In this document: in pieces, positions 1 through 9,200 of the stretch | Numbering within the stretch: the first letter of the stretch is position 1 | Layout: the number at the start of each line of letters is the position of its first letter | Assembly: GCF_021582895.2 (NCBI RefSeq) | Contig: NZ_CP091139.2 | Span: 3,410,001 to 3,474,000 of the forward strand | Origin: Microbacterium elymi | GTDB taxonomy: Bacteria; Actinomycetota; Actinomycetes; Actinomycetales; Microbacteriaceae | Direction of reading: 5' to 3' | Length of the DNA: 64,000 bases | The notes under the pieces: generated by a model | What the model was told of the DNA's origin: nothing | The model's input: the letters and a program-made list of their open reading frames with translations, nothing else | The model's database searches: none | Program-made: the position numbers and the translations under genes

Positions 1-1393
1 ATCGCTCAGGACGTTCAGGTCCCGGGCTTCCGCAAGGGCAAGGTCCCCGCGCCGATCATCGACCAGCGCATCGGCCGTGGCGCCGTCATCGAGCACGCCG
101 TCAACGAGGGGCTCGACGGGTTCTATCGCGAGGCCGTGACCGCGCACGAGGTCAAGACCGTCGGCCGCCCGAACGCCGAGATCATCGAGTGGCCCAACGA
201 GAAGGACTTCTCCGGCGACCTCAAGGTCGAGATCGAGGTGGATGTCCGCCCCGAGTTCGACCTGCCGGACTACGCCGGCACGACCGTCACGGTCGACGCG
301 GTCGAGACCGACGAGGCGGCAGTGGATGCTGAGCTGGACCGGCTGCGCGGCCGCTTCGGCACGCTGATCACGGTCGACCGTCCGGCCAAGACCGGTGACT
401 TCGTCGAGCTCGACCTGGTGGCCACGATCGACGATGCCGAGATCGACCGCGCCGAGAGCGTGTCGTACGAGGTGGGCTCGGGCGAGCTGCTCGAGGGCAT
501 CGACGAGGCGATCGAGTCGCTCACGGCGGGGGAGGACACCACGTTCCGCTCGAAGCTCATCGGCGGCGACCACGCCGGCGAAGAGGCCGAGGTGGCCGTC
601 ACGATCAAGGGCGTCAAGGAGCGCGAGCTGCCCGAGGCCGACGACGACTTCGCCCAGATCGCCAGCGAGTTCGACACCATCGCCGAACTGCGCGAGTCGC
701 TGGCCGAGCGAGTGGGCCAGCAGGCCGTGTTCGAGCAGGGCTCGGCGGCGCGCGACAAGCTCGTCGAGGAGCTGCTGACCAAGGTCGAGATCCCCGTGCC
801 GGACCAGCTCGTCGAAGACCAGGTGCGCGAACACCTCGAGCAGGAAGGACGGCTGGAGGACGACGAGCACCGCGCCGAGGTGACCGAGGCCAGCCAGAAG
901 CAGTTCCGCACCCAGATGCTGCTGGACAAGATCGTCGAGCAGAACGACGTGCAGGTCTCGCAGGATGAGCTCACCCAGTACATCGTGCAGTCGGCCGCGC
1001 AGTACGGCATGGCGCCGCAGGAGTTCGTCGAGGTCCTGCAGCAGAACAACCAGCTGCCGGTGCTGGTCGGCGAGGTCGCCCGCAACAAGGCCCTCGCGGT
1101 CGTGCTCGGCAAGGTCAACGTCGTCGACACCACGGGCAAGCCGGTCGACCTGACCGGGTTCATCGCCACCGAGGACGAGGGCGTGGATGCCGCGGCCGAC
1201 GACGCCGCCGGGGCCGACGCCCCGGAGGCCGACGCCCGGCTGCTGACGCTCCCGCGAAGAAGGCACCGGCCAAGAAGGCGGCGGCCAAGAAGCCCGCCGC
1301 CGAGAAGGCGACCGCGGACGAGCCGGCCGCGAAAAAGCCGGCTGCGAAAAGCCCGCCGCCAAGAAGGCAGCGCCCAAGAAGGACGCCGAGTAG
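1..1393 (+). CDS. tig: Trigger factor, 5'-truncated by window edge, two frameshifts
   Basis: Ribosome-associated chaperone and peptidyl-prolyl isomerase that receives nascent chains at the exit tunnel. The visible frame opens at base 1 with [10 protein letters not shown], the ribosome-docking signature of the N-terminal domain, so only a short N-terminal stretch is missing. An FKBP-type domain (TGDFVELDL onward, about 370-620) and the helical C-terminal chaperone arms follow. The tail is rich in Ala and Lys (AKKAPAKK type) and can only be read by changing frame near 1250 and again near 1347, where a run of A appears one base short; it then ends ...KKDAE at 1393. It lies upstream of the Clp genes, the usual order in Actinobacteria. 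Family assignment is certain; the frameshifts are probably sequence errors. Confidence 0.95.
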
Positions 1394-1405
1394 ACGACGG
1401 CATCG

Positions 1406-1434
1406 GGGCGGACGACTGCGGTCGTCCGCCCTTC
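1406..1434 (+). terminator. Hairpin terminator after tig
   Basis: A perfect 11-bp stem (1406-1416 pairing with 1421-1431) closes a TGCG tetraloop 12 bases after the tig stop and is followed by TTCGTCGTC. There is no long T run, as is common for GC-rich terminators. Confidence 0.75.
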
Positions 1435-1626
1435 GTCGTCCGGGGAGGCACGAGCCATGGCGATCGGTCTCCACGAGTGGCAGCGACGGGTGGATGCCGT
1501 CTGGCAGGATGCCGCGCTCGGCGACGATGCCCGAGGCCGCCGCTCGCTCTGCCGAGGGCGAACAGGGCCTGGTCGGGCAGCGCGCGCCGGTAGATTCGAA
1601 CTCACGCAACCGAATCAGGAGCAGGA
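1435..1626. other. tig-clpP1 intergenic region with a possible gene remnant
   Basis: About 190 bases with no complete gene. A plus-strand reading from ATG 1457 begins [17 protein letters not shown] and breaks up after about 25 codons, which could be the start of a decayed small protein. The last 40 bases carry the clpP1 leader, with a TAGATT hexamer at about 1592 that could be a -10 element and an AGGAGCAGG ribosome binding site just before ATG 1627. Confidence 0.35.
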
Positions 1627-2212
1627 ATGGCTGAACCCCTTGTCGCGACGAGTGTCTTCGACAGACTGCTGAAGGACCGCATCATCTGGCTGGGATCAGA
1701 GGTGCGCGACGACAACGCCAATGAGATCTGCGCGAAGATCCTCCTTCTCGCGGCCGAGGACTCGCAGAAGGACATCTACCTCTACATCAACTCGCCCGGC
1801 GGCTCCATCACCGCGGGAATGGCGATCTACGACACGATGCAGTTCGTCCCGAACGACATCGTGACCGTGGGCATCGGCATGGCCGCCTCGATGGGCCAGC
1901 TGCTGCTGACCAGCGGCACCAAGGGCAAGCGCTACATCACGCCGAACGCGCGTGTGCTCGCTGCACCAGCCGCACGGCGGCTTCGGCGGCACCTCCAGCG
2001 ACATCCAGACGCAGGCCCAGCTCATCCTGGACATGAAGAAGCGCCTGGCCGAGATCACCGCCCAGCAGACCGGCAAGACGGTCGAGCAGATCAACATCGA
2101 CGGCGACCGCGACCGCTGGTTCACCGCCGACGAGGCGCTCGAGTACGGCTTCGTCGACCACATGCGCGAGCACGCCGAAGACGTGCACGGCGGCGGCGGA
2201 ACGACCAAGTGA
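1627..2212 (+). CDS. clpP1: ATP-dependent Clp protease proteolytic subunit 1, one frameshift
   Basis: Serine peptidase subunit that forms heptameric rings with ClpP2 and degrades proteins unfolded by ClpX or ClpC. After correction it is about 194 residues, the normal ClpP length. The nucleophile is Ser88 in GMAASMGQ and the catalytic His is about residue 113 in LLHQPHGG. The frame breaks near 1961, where GTGCTCGCTGCAC has one extra C relative to the expected Val-Leu-Leu-His. The stop at 2212 is followed 20 bases later by the second clpP. Paired clpP genes followed by clpX are the standard actinobacterial arrangement. Confidence 0.95.
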
Positions 2213-2232
2213 GAGACGAAGGAGACATTCGC

Positions 2233-2907
2233 ATGACCACCCCCTCTTTCGGTCTTCCCGCCGCGCCGCGCGGCCTGCAGATGCCCGGCAGCCGGTACGT
2301 CCTCCCGCAGTTCGAGGAGCGCACCGCCTACGGCTACAAGCGCCAGGACCCGTACAACAAGCTGTTCGAGGACCGCGTGATCTTCCTCGGCGTGCAGGTC
2401 GACGACGCGTCGGCCGACGACGTGATGGCGCAGCTGCTGGTCCTGGAGAGCCAGGACCCCGACCGCGACATCATCATGTACATCAACTCGCCCGGCGGCT
2501 CGTTCACTGCCATGACGGCGATCTACGACACCATGCAGTACGTGTCGCCGCAGATCCAGACGGTCGTGCTCGGCCAGGCCGCCTCCGCGGCGGCGGTGCT
2601 GCTGGCCGCCGGCGCGCCCGGCAAGCGACTGGCCCTGCCGAACGCCCGCATCCTCATCCACCAGCCCGCCGTCGGCGAGGCCGGTCAGGGGCAGGCGTCG
2701 GACATCGAGATCCAGGCACGCGAGATCCTGCGGATGCGCACCTGGCTGGAGGAGACCCTGGCCAAGCACACCAACCGCACGCAGGAGCAGGTCAACAAGG
2801 ACATCGACCGCGACAACATCCTGTCGGCCACCGAGGCCGTCGAGTACGGGCTCGTCGACCAGGTGCTCACCACCCGCAAGCGCGGGCAGAGCGCGATCGG
2901 CGCGTAG
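2233..2907 (+). CDS. clpP2: ATP-dependent Clp protease proteolytic subunit 2
   Basis: Second ClpP paralogue, 224 residues and intact. The N-terminal extension (about 35 residues before the conserved [13 protein letters not shown]) is longer than in ClpP1 and includes the propeptide region typical of actinobacterial ClpP2. The catalytic residues visible are Ser118 in GQAASAAA and His143 in ILIHQP. A GAGACGAAGGAGA ribosome binding site precedes ATG 2233, so it is probably co-transcribed with clpP1. In mycobacteria the two subunits form one mixed tetradecamer that receives substrates from the AAA+ partners; the same is inferred here. Confidence 0.97.
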   Translation: MTTPSFGLPAAPRGLQMPGSRYVLPQFEERTAYGYKRQDPYNKLFEDRVIFLGVQVDDASADDVMAQLLVLESQDPDRDIIMYINSPGGSFTAMTAIYDTMQYVSPQIQTVVLGQAASAAAVLLAAGAPGKRLALPNARILIHQPAVGEAGQGQASDIEIQAREILRMRTWLEETLAKHTNRTQEQVNKDIDRDNILSATEAVEYGLVDQVLTTRKRGQSAIGA

Positions 2908-2922
2908 TCGGCATCGCTGCAC

Positions 2923-2958
2923 GGGCCCCGCCTCCCGCACCGGGTGGCGGGGCCTCTG
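2923..2958 (+). terminator. Terminator hairpin after clpP2
   Basis: GGCCCCGCC at 2924-2932 pairs perfectly with GGCGGGGCC at 2946-2954 across a 13-base loop, 16 bases after the clpP2 stop. It separates the clpP pair from clpX. Confidence 0.75.
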
Positions 2959-3074
2959 CTGTGGGCGGATCGGGCGCCGATCGTGCCGCAATGCGGACGG
3001 ATGTCGCCGCCTGCGATTAGGCTCGGAACACGCGGGTGGCAGGCAGCCGCAGCAGACGAGGAGGGGCCTGGCAC

Positions 3075-4350
3075 ATGGCACGTATCGGCGAAAGCGCGGA
3101 CCTGTTCAAGTGTTCCTTCTGCGGAAAGAGCCAGAAGCAGGTACAGCAGCTCATCGCCGGCCCCGGCGTGTACATCTGCGACGAGTGCGTCGAGCTGTGC
3201 AACGAGATCATCGAAGAGCGGATGGCCGAGTCCGGCGACGGCACCGTGTCCGAGTTCGATCTGCCCAAGCCGCGGGAGATCTTCGCGTTCCTCGAGGAGT
3301 ACGTCGTCGGGCAGGACGACGCGAAGCGCGCCCTGGCCGTGGCCGTCTACAACCACTACAAGCGCGTGCGCGCGCACTCGACGATCCAGTCGGCCGAGCA
3401 GCGCGCCGAAGAGATCGAGCTGGCCAAGAGCAACATCCTGCTGCTCGGACCGACCGGCTTGCGGCAAGACCTACCTGGCCCAGACCCTCGCCAAGCGCCT
3501 GAACGTGCCGTTCGCCGTGGCGGATGCCACCGCGCTGACCGAGGCGGGGTACGTCGGCGAGGACGTCGAGAACATCCTCCTGAAGCTGCTGCAGGCCGCC
3601 GACTTCGACACGAAGCGCGCCGAGACCGGCATCATCTACATCGACGAGGTCGACAAGATCGCCCGCAAGGCCGAGAACCCGTCGATCACCCGCGATGTCT
3701 CCGGCGAGGGCGTGCGAGCAGGCGCTGCTGAAGATCCTCGAGGGGACGGTCGCCTCTGTGCCGCCCCAGGGCGGGCGCAAGCACCCGCACCAGGAGTTCA
3801 TCCAGATCGACACGACCAATGTCCTGTTCATCGTCGCGGGCGCGTTCGCCGGTCTTGAAGACATCATCTCGGCCCGCGTCGGCAAGCACGGTGTCGGCTT
3901 CGGCGCAAGCGTTGCACCGCAAGGACGAGGACCTGAGCCTGTTCGGCGAGGTCCAGCCCGAAGACCTGCACAAGTTCGGGCTGATCCCCGAGTTCATCGG
4001 CCGTCTGCCCGTGGTCGCCTCGGTGTCGCCGCTGGATCGCGATGCGCTGATGGAGATCCTGACCACCCCGAAGAACGCCCTGGTCAAGCAGTACCAGCGG
4101 ATGTTCCAGCTGGACGACGTCGAGCTGGAGTTCGAGCGCGACGCGCTCGAGGCGATTGCCGATCTCGCGGTGCAAGCGCAAGACGGGTGCCCGCGGATTG
4201 CGCGCGATCCTCGAGGACGTGCTCGGCCCGATCATGTTCGAGATCCCCTCCACCGAGGATGTCGACAAGGTCGTCGTAACCCGTGCCGCCGTCGACGAGG
4301 GCGCCGCACCGACGCTCGTGCTGCGGGAGAAGCGCAAGAAGAGCGCCTGA
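3075..4350 (+). CDS. clpX: ATP-dependent Clp protease ATP-binding subunit ClpX, four frameshifts
   Basis: AAA+ unfoldase that threads substrates into ClpP. ATG 3075 gives [13 protein letters not shown] and is chosen because the family begins this way. A four-cysteine zinc-binding domain (Cys13, Cys16, Cys35, Cys38) leads to the AAA+ module with Walker A GPTGCGKT (about 125-132), Walker [14 protein letters not shown] and the substrate-recognition segment EFIGRLPV. The C-terminal D2 region contains KTGARGLR. Reading it whole requires frame changes near 3461 (GGCTTGCGG), 3715 (GTGCGAGCAG), 3907 (GCGCAAGCG) and 4174 (GTGCAAGCG), each one base too long. Four breaks in an indispensable gene point to sequence error. 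Corrected length is about 424 residues, normal for ClpX. Confidence 0.95.
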
Positions 4351-4352
4351 GC

Positions 4353-4985
4353 TCAGGCGCGAACGGCCTCCGCGATCAGCATCCGGTCGTCGGTGCGCAC
4401 CCAGGTCGCGATACGCGCGATGCGCAGGCCGGCCGGACGGTAGAACTCCTCTAGCCGCTCGGGCGTGGCGAACGAGTCGTGGTCCCGCGGATAGGGCACG
4501 TCGACCGGATGGTGCTCCGCCGTGTGCGGGCCGTGGTGGCCGCCGCTGACGAACGTCGCCGTGACCGCGCGGCCGCCCGGGCGCAGCACCCGCGCCCACT
4601 CCGCGATCGCCCGCTGCGGGGCGGCGAACAGGTGCAGGGCCGTGACGCACGTGATGAGATCGGCGGATGCCTCGGCGGCCGGCAGCGCCGCGGCATCGGC
4701 CTCCACCCACCGGGCGGACGGAAGCGCGGTGCGCGCGACCGCCAGCATGCCGGGGGAGACGTCGACACCCGTGATCGACAGGCCGGGGTGCAGCGCGGCC
4801 AGCGCACGGGCGGCCAGTCCGGTGCCGGTCGCGACATCCAGCGCCGAACCGTCCTCCGTCACGCGGGCGAATCGCGCGACCGATGCGGCCAGCGCGCGGT
4901 GCATCGCGTTCTCGTCGTAGTCCGCCGCGCGGGCGTCGAACGCATCGCGGATCGCGGCGACGCGGCTGTCGGGGGACGCGCTCAT
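4353..4985 (-). CDS. Class I SAM-dependent methyltransferase
   Basis: Intact protein of 210 residues with the Rossmann methyltransferase fold. SAM-binding motif I is LDVATGTG (about 49-56), the acidic end of strand 2 is GVDVSPG, and motif IV is about [10 protein letters not shown], followed by VLRPGGRAV. It resembles the UbiE/BioC-like methyltransferases of unknown small-molecule substrate. It ends 2 bases beyond the convergent clpX stop and starts 11 bases after the end of the M3 peptidase on the same strand, so the two may form one transcript. The substrate cannot be told from the sequence. Confidence 0.88.
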   Translation of the reverse strand: MSASPDSRVAAIRDAFDARAADYDENAMHRALAASVARFARVTEDGSALDVATGTGLAARALAALHPGLSITGVDVSPGMLAVARTALPSARWVEADAAALPAAEASADLITCVTALHLFAAPQRAIAEWARVLRPGGRAVTATFVSGGHHGPHTAEHHPVDVPYPRDHDSFATPERLEEFYRPAGLRIARIATWVRTDDRMLIAEAVRA

Positions 4986-4995
4986 GGCGGACCCG

Positions 4996-7035
4996 CTATC
5001 CGTCCAGCCCGCGCCGCTTCAGCAGCGGCGCGATCTCGGCGTCCCGGCCGCGGAAGTCGCGATACGCCTCGAGTGGGTCCTTCGACCCGCCCACACCCAG
5101 CAGCTTCTCGCGGAAGCGATCGCCGTTCGCCCGGGTGAGTCCGCCGTTCTCTTTGAACCACTCGACCGCATCGGCGTCGAGCACCTCGCTCCAGATATAG
5201 GAGTAGTAGCCCGCGCTGTAGCCGCCCGAGAAGACGTGCTGGAAGTACGTCGACGAGTAGCGGGTGGGAACGGCCGGGTTGTCGAGCCCGATGTCGGCGA
5301 GGGCGGATGCCTCGAACCCGGCGACATCCAGGTCTGCGGCCGCGGCATCCCGCGAGAGCGAGTGCCAGGCCTGATCGAGCCAGGCCGCGGCGAGGTACTC
5401 GCTGGTGGCGAATCCCTGGTTGAACGCCTCGGACGCGTGCAGCTTCTCCACGACCTCGGCCGGCAGCGGCTCGCCCGTCTCGAGGTGCCGGGCGTAGTTG
5501 GCCAGCACCTCGGGCCACAGCATCCACATCTCGTTGACCTGGCTGGGGAACTCGACGAAGTCGCGGAACACGTCGGTGCCGGCGAAGTGCGGGAAGGTGA
5601 CGGTGGCGAACAGGCCGTGCAGGGCGTGCCCGAACTCGTGGAACAGGGTGTTCACCTCGTCCAGGCTGAGCAGGGTGGGACCGGACGCCGGCTTGGACAC
5701 GTTGAGGTTGTTCACCACGACGGCCTGGGTGCCGCGCAAGCGCGGACTGGTCGACGATCGCATTCATCCAGGCCCCGCCGCGCTTGGTGTCGCGCGTGTA
5801 CAGATCCAGGATGTACAGACCCTGCGGCGACCCGTCTTCATTGCGCACCTCGAACACGCGCGTCGGGGTGGTACGCCTGAAGATCGTCCCGCTCGGTGAA
5901 CGTCACGCCGTACAGCTTCGTCGCGGCGAAGAACACGCCGTCGCGCAGCACGCGCTCGGCCTCGAACCACGGCCGCAAGCGCGGCGGTGTCGATGGCGTA
6001 CTCGGCCTGCCGCACCTTCTCGGTGTAGAACGCCCAGTCGGCGGCCGAGATCTCGGAGCCGGCCGAGGATTCCAAAGCCTCCTGCTCGCGACGCGCGTTG
6101 TGCGCGGCCGGAACAGCCAGGCGACGAAGCAGGTCGTGCACCGCCTCGGGCGTGCCGGCGGTCTCGTCGGCGGTGACATAGGCGGCGTGCGAGGCGTAGC
6201 CGAGCAGTTCGGCCCGCTCCGCCCGCAGGCGCACGATCTGCCGCAGCGTCGCGCGATTGTCGTGGTCGTTGCCGCGAGATGCGCGGGCGCGGGATGCCGT
6301 CATTATGCGCTCGCGCGCGCTGCCACCGATCAGCGACGACAGGTACGGATGCCCCGTCGGGAGCACGAGGGTGACGAGGTACTTCCCCTCCAGGCCGCGA
6401 TCGGTCGCTGCCTGCGACGCGGCGGACAGCTCGCCGTCGCTGAGCCCCGCCAGCTCCGCCGCGTCGTCGAAGACGACGGCCAGCTCGTTCGTGTCGGCCA
6501 GCAGGTTCTTGTCGAAGGCCGTCGTCAGAGTCGACAGCTGCGTGTTCAGCTCGGTCAGGCGCTTCTTCGCACCGTCGTCCAGGCCCGCCCCCGCGTGCGT
6601 CATCTCGCGATACCAGCGCTGCACGAGATAGCGCTGCTCGTCGTCGAGCTCGAGCGTGTCGAGCCCGTCGTGCAGCGTCTTGATGCGCCCGTACAGCGCT
6701 GAGTCCAGCTGGATCGCGTCTTCATGGGCCGCCATGAGCGGCGCAAGCTTCTCTTCGATCTCTTGGATCGCGTCGGTGGCGTCGGCCGATGACACCGTGT
6801 AGAACGCTCGAGCGACATCGCCCAGAAGCTGGCCACTGGTCTCCAACGGCACCATCGTGTTCTCGAACGTGGGCATGGATCGGACCCGCGTCACGGCGGC
6901 GATCTCCTGCAGGTGTTCGTCGAAGGCGAGCTCGAACGCGGGCAGATAGTGCTCGGGCCGGATGTGTGCGTAATCGGGCAGCTGGTAGGGAAGGCGGCTG
7001 GGGAGCAGAAGGGGGTTGGCCGAGGCATCCGTCAT
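4996..7035 (-). CDS. M3 family oligopeptidase (Dcp/OpdA-like), three frameshifts
   Basis: Cytoplasmic zinc metallopeptidase of the thimet-oligopeptidase family that cleaves short peptides. The zinc site HEFGH lies in LFHEFGHALHGLF (about 5625-5645), followed by a distal Glu-containing segment and the C-terminal HVFSGGYSAGYYSYIW, all family hallmarks. ATG 7035 (MTDASANPLLL) is the likely start. Frame changes are needed near 5740 and 5974, where GCTTGCG reads for GCTGCG on the coding strand, and near 5868. Corrected length is about 680 residues, normal for Dcp. It is transcribed away from an ArsR-like regulator across an 85-base gap carrying phased GCAAAG boxes, suggesting control by that regulator. 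Confidence 0.92.
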
Positions 7036-7058
7036 GAGATCCAGCCTAGTCTCCGAAC

Positions 7059-7116
7059 GCAAAGATCCGATTGCAAAGAAATGGTTGCAAAGAAGCGTTC
7101 GCAAAGGTATCTTTGC
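7059..7116. promoter_or_regulatory. Operator array: four GCAAAG boxes at 14-bp period plus palindrome
   Basis: GCAAAG occurs at 7059, 7073, 7087 and 7101, exactly 14 bases apart each time. The last copy also forms a perfect inverted repeat, GCAAAG-GTAT-CTTTGC (7101-7116). The array fills the gap between the divergent M3 peptidase (start 7035) and the HTH regulator (start 7121). Binding by the adjacent regulator is inferred. Confidence 0.7.
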
Positions 7117-7120
7117 AGTC

Positions 7121-7717
7121 GTGAGCGAGAACAAGATGCAGGGACGTGACGACCCGCGCGTCATCGAGGGGAGCGCACTGCGCGCTCTCGCGCATCCGCT
7201 GCGCGTGCGCATCTACGACATCGTGTCGCAGTACGGTCCGCAGACAGCGTCGAGCCTCGCGCAGATGATGGGCGAGTCCAGCGGCGCCACGAGCTACCAC
7301 CTGAGGGCTCTGGCCAAGCACGGGCTGATTCAAGAGGCCGAGGGTCGCGGAAACGCTCGCGAGCGCTGGTGGGAACGGCCGCGCGGCGCAGTGTCGTTCG
7401 GCAGCCCCGAGGGACTGAAGACGCCGTCCGGGCGCGCGGCCACTCAAGTCGTCATGACCGAGTTCTTCAACCGGCGCCACGAGCAGCTCATGACATACAT
7501 CGCCGAGGGCATCGCGAACCCCGAGCGGGATGAGCCGGATGCCAGCATCAACACCGCGACCGCGCATCTCACGCCCGAGCAGATGGGCGAACTTGCCCAC
7601 CGCATGATGAGCGTCATCGACGAATTCGTCGAGAAGTACCGAGACCAGAAGGGAGACGACGTGCGCACGGTCACGATCCGCGCCGACGTCTTCCCGCTTC
7701 CCGAGGAGGGGCACTGA
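7121..7717 (+). CDS. ArsR-type winged-helix transcriptional regulator
   Basis: Intact regulator of 198 residues from GTG 7121. A helix-turn-helix of the ArsR/HTH_20 type spans about residues 18-75: ALRALAHPLRVRIYDIV, then SSLAQMMGESSGATSYHLRAL as recognition segment and the basic wing NARERWWERP. The C-terminal half is helical (HLTPEQMGELAHRMM) and probably mediates dimerisation or ligand sensing; no metal-binding cysteine pair is seen. The start lies 4 bases after the palindromic end of the GCAAAG array, so autoregulation and control of the divergent M3 peptidase are likely. In related genomes such regulators often precede an MFS gene, and here an MFS remnant does follow. Confidence 0.85.
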   Translation: MSENKMQGRDDPRVIEGSALRALAHPLRVRIYDIVSQYGPQTASSLAQMMGESSGATSYHLRALAKHGLIQEAEGRGNARERWWERPRGAVSFGSPEGLKTPSGRAATQVVMTEFFNRRHEQLMTYIAEGIANPERDEPDASINTATAHLTPEQMGELAHRMMSVIDEFVEKYRDQKGDDVRTVTIRADVFPLPEEGH

Positions 7718-7718
7718 C

Positions 7719-7943
7719 ATGACCGGCATGACCACCCGAGCCGTTCCCGCCCGCCCGTACCTGGCACCGCCGACGGTTGTGGAGAGGATGCTGCTGTCCG
7801 GCGCACACCTGCTCGAGGCATCCGCGCACCGCCGGATGGCACGCCGCCAGCAATCAGCCGAGCGGATCGCGCAGGGTTTCGACCCCGTCGCACAGCGGCG
7901 CGCCTACGGCGCCGACGCGGCTCGGTCCTCGCTGTACCGGTGA
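7719..7943 (+). CDS. Small basic hypothetical protein
   Basis: 74 residues, starting one base after the regulator stop, so translation is probably coupled. It is rich in Ala and Arg, with an apparent amphipathic helix (VVERMLLSGAHLLEASAHRRMARRQQ) and no signal peptide or membrane segment. I do not recognise a family. The position suggests it belongs to the regulator transcript. Confidence 0.6.
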   Translation: MTGMTTRAVPARPYLAPPTVVERMLLSGAHLLEASAHRRMARRQQSAERIAQGFDPVAQRRAYGADAARSSLYR

Positions 7944-7954
7944 GCAGTGTGGCA

Positions 7955-8397
7955 CCGCGTGACCGCCTGCTCTGGCGGGATCGCTGATCGCCTCGCGCAT
8001 CGTGGCGCGCTTCGGACGCGGGATCGTGATGGCCGTGGCCAACCTGTCGGTCGGCATCTTCTGCGTGCTGGTCGGACTGGCGCCCGGCGTGGTCACAGCG
8101 GTGGCCGCATACGCGGTCATGGCGTTCGGCGTCTCGGTCTGGAACGTGCCATGGGGCGCGCTGCGTCAGCAGATCGTGCCGCGTCCGCTCTTCGGTCGCG
8201 TGCTCGGCATCAACCGCACCCTGACGTGGGGGCTGTTCCCGGTCGCAACGCTTGCCGGCGGATTCGTCGCCCGCATCGATCTGCGTCTGCCGTTCCTGCT
8301 CGCCGGGGCCGTCATGGCGATGGCGACGATCATCTGGTGGCGGCTGGTCACGGTGGGAACCCGACAGGCCGGGGCAGAGGTCGCAGCGGCCGTCTGA
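7955..8397 (+). pseudogene. MFS transporter remnant (C-terminal third only)
   Basis: Readable sequence beginning [17 protein letters not shown] and running to a stop at 8397 gives about 140 residues with four or five hydrophobic segments ([67 protein letters not shown]). These match the C-terminal part of a major facilitator drug-efflux type transporter. The first eight or so membrane helices are absent, and the gene directly follows the small ORF with no start signal. This is best explained by an internal deletion that fused the regulator region to the tail of a regulated pump. Confidence 0.7.
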
Positions 8398-8483
8398 GGG
8401 ATCTCGCCGGCGACCCTGGTTGCGGGCTCGGGATCGCGCTACAGTACGGGAACGCACTGGGGACGGCGACTGGGGGATGGTGC

Positions 8484-8942
8484 ATGTCGATTCCGGCCGG
8501 ATGGTACAACGACGGAGCGGGCGCGATCAGGTACTGGGACGGTACCGGGTGGACGCCGCACACGGCGGCGCGACAGCCGGCGGCACCTGCGCAGCATCCC
8601 ACGCCCCGCAGCCGCTGACCGCGCAGCCGTATCCGCCGCACCCCGGGGTGCGGCCGCCCGGCAGCCGGGCAGCAGATGGTGCCGTACGGCTATGCGAACC
8701 CCGGAATGATGACGCCGACCGTGCCGCCCGGCACGGTCGCACCGCGACCGACCAACGGCGCCGGGATCGCAGGATTCGTCATCGGACTCGTCTCGGTGTT
8801 CCTGCCGATCCTGTTCGGCCTGGCCGCGGGCGCGGCCGGGCTCGTCCTCTCGATCGTCGGAATGACGCGTCCGAACGCCGGCAAGGGCCTGGCGATCGCG
8901 GGTCTGATCCTGTCGATCATCGGCATCCTGCTCATCATCTGA
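8484..8942 (+). CDS. DUF2510/DUF4190 membrane protein, two frameshifts
   Basis: Starts at ATG 8484 with the DUF2510 signature (PAGWYNDGAGAIRYWDGTGWTPH), a short Trp-rich domain common in actinobacterial membrane proteins. A Pro/Gln linker follows, then two hydrophobic segments (GIAGFVIGLVSVFLPILFGLAAGAAGLVLSI and GLAIAGLILSIIGILLII) of DUF4190 type. The frame changes near 8603 and 8665 within the Pro/Gln linker. Corrected length is about 152 residues. Function is unknown; the architecture suggests an envelope-associated protein. Confidence 0.75.
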
Positions 8943-8956
8943 GCGGATTCCGCGGT

Positions 8957-9199
8957 CTAGCCGAACTCGTCCTCGTCATCGTGGCGCACGACGACGCTGC
9001 CCGCGGCATCCAGCGTCACGATGACGCCGGTGTCGAGCTCGGCGACCGGCCGACCCTCAAGGAATGTGAGGGTCCATCGTGCGACGCCCTGCTCGTCCGG
9101 CGGGAGGTCGGCCTCGACGGCGCGCAGCTGCGCCACGAATTCCGGGGTCAGCCGTGCGGGCGGCTCGCCGCCGGCGTTCCATCGGGTTCCCACCTGCAT
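8957..9199 (-). CDS. Conserved small hypothetical protein next to valS
   Basis: 80 residues, acidic, no membrane segment. ATG 9199 lies one base past the valS stop on the same strand, so the two are almost certainly translated from one message. The C-terminal part (TLTFLEGRPVAELDTGVIVTLDAAGSVVVRHDDEDEFG) looks like short beta strands. I do not recognise a function. It may simply use the valS transcript. Confidence 0.7.
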   Translation of the reverse strand: MQVGTRWNAGGEPPARLTPEFVAQLRAVEADLPPDEQGVARWTLTFLEGRPVAELDTGVIVTLDAAGSVVVRHDDEDEFG

Positions 9200-9200
9200 G

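Noticed and set aside
1457..1600. A real gene between tig and clpP1
   Set aside because: The protein-like start ([17 protein letters not shown]) is lost after about 25 codons and no stop-bounded conserved product could be recognised; kept only as a possible remnant.
3075..4350. Programmed +1 frameshifting at CTT-GCG sites as a recoding system
   Set aside because: A slip at CTT would restore the expected Leu-Arg at many sites, but other breaks of the same kind (GCAAGC, CTCGC, CCTG, missing bases, homopolymer loss in tig) do not fit any slippery codon, and up to four sites per gene would make expression negligible. Sequence error explains all of them.
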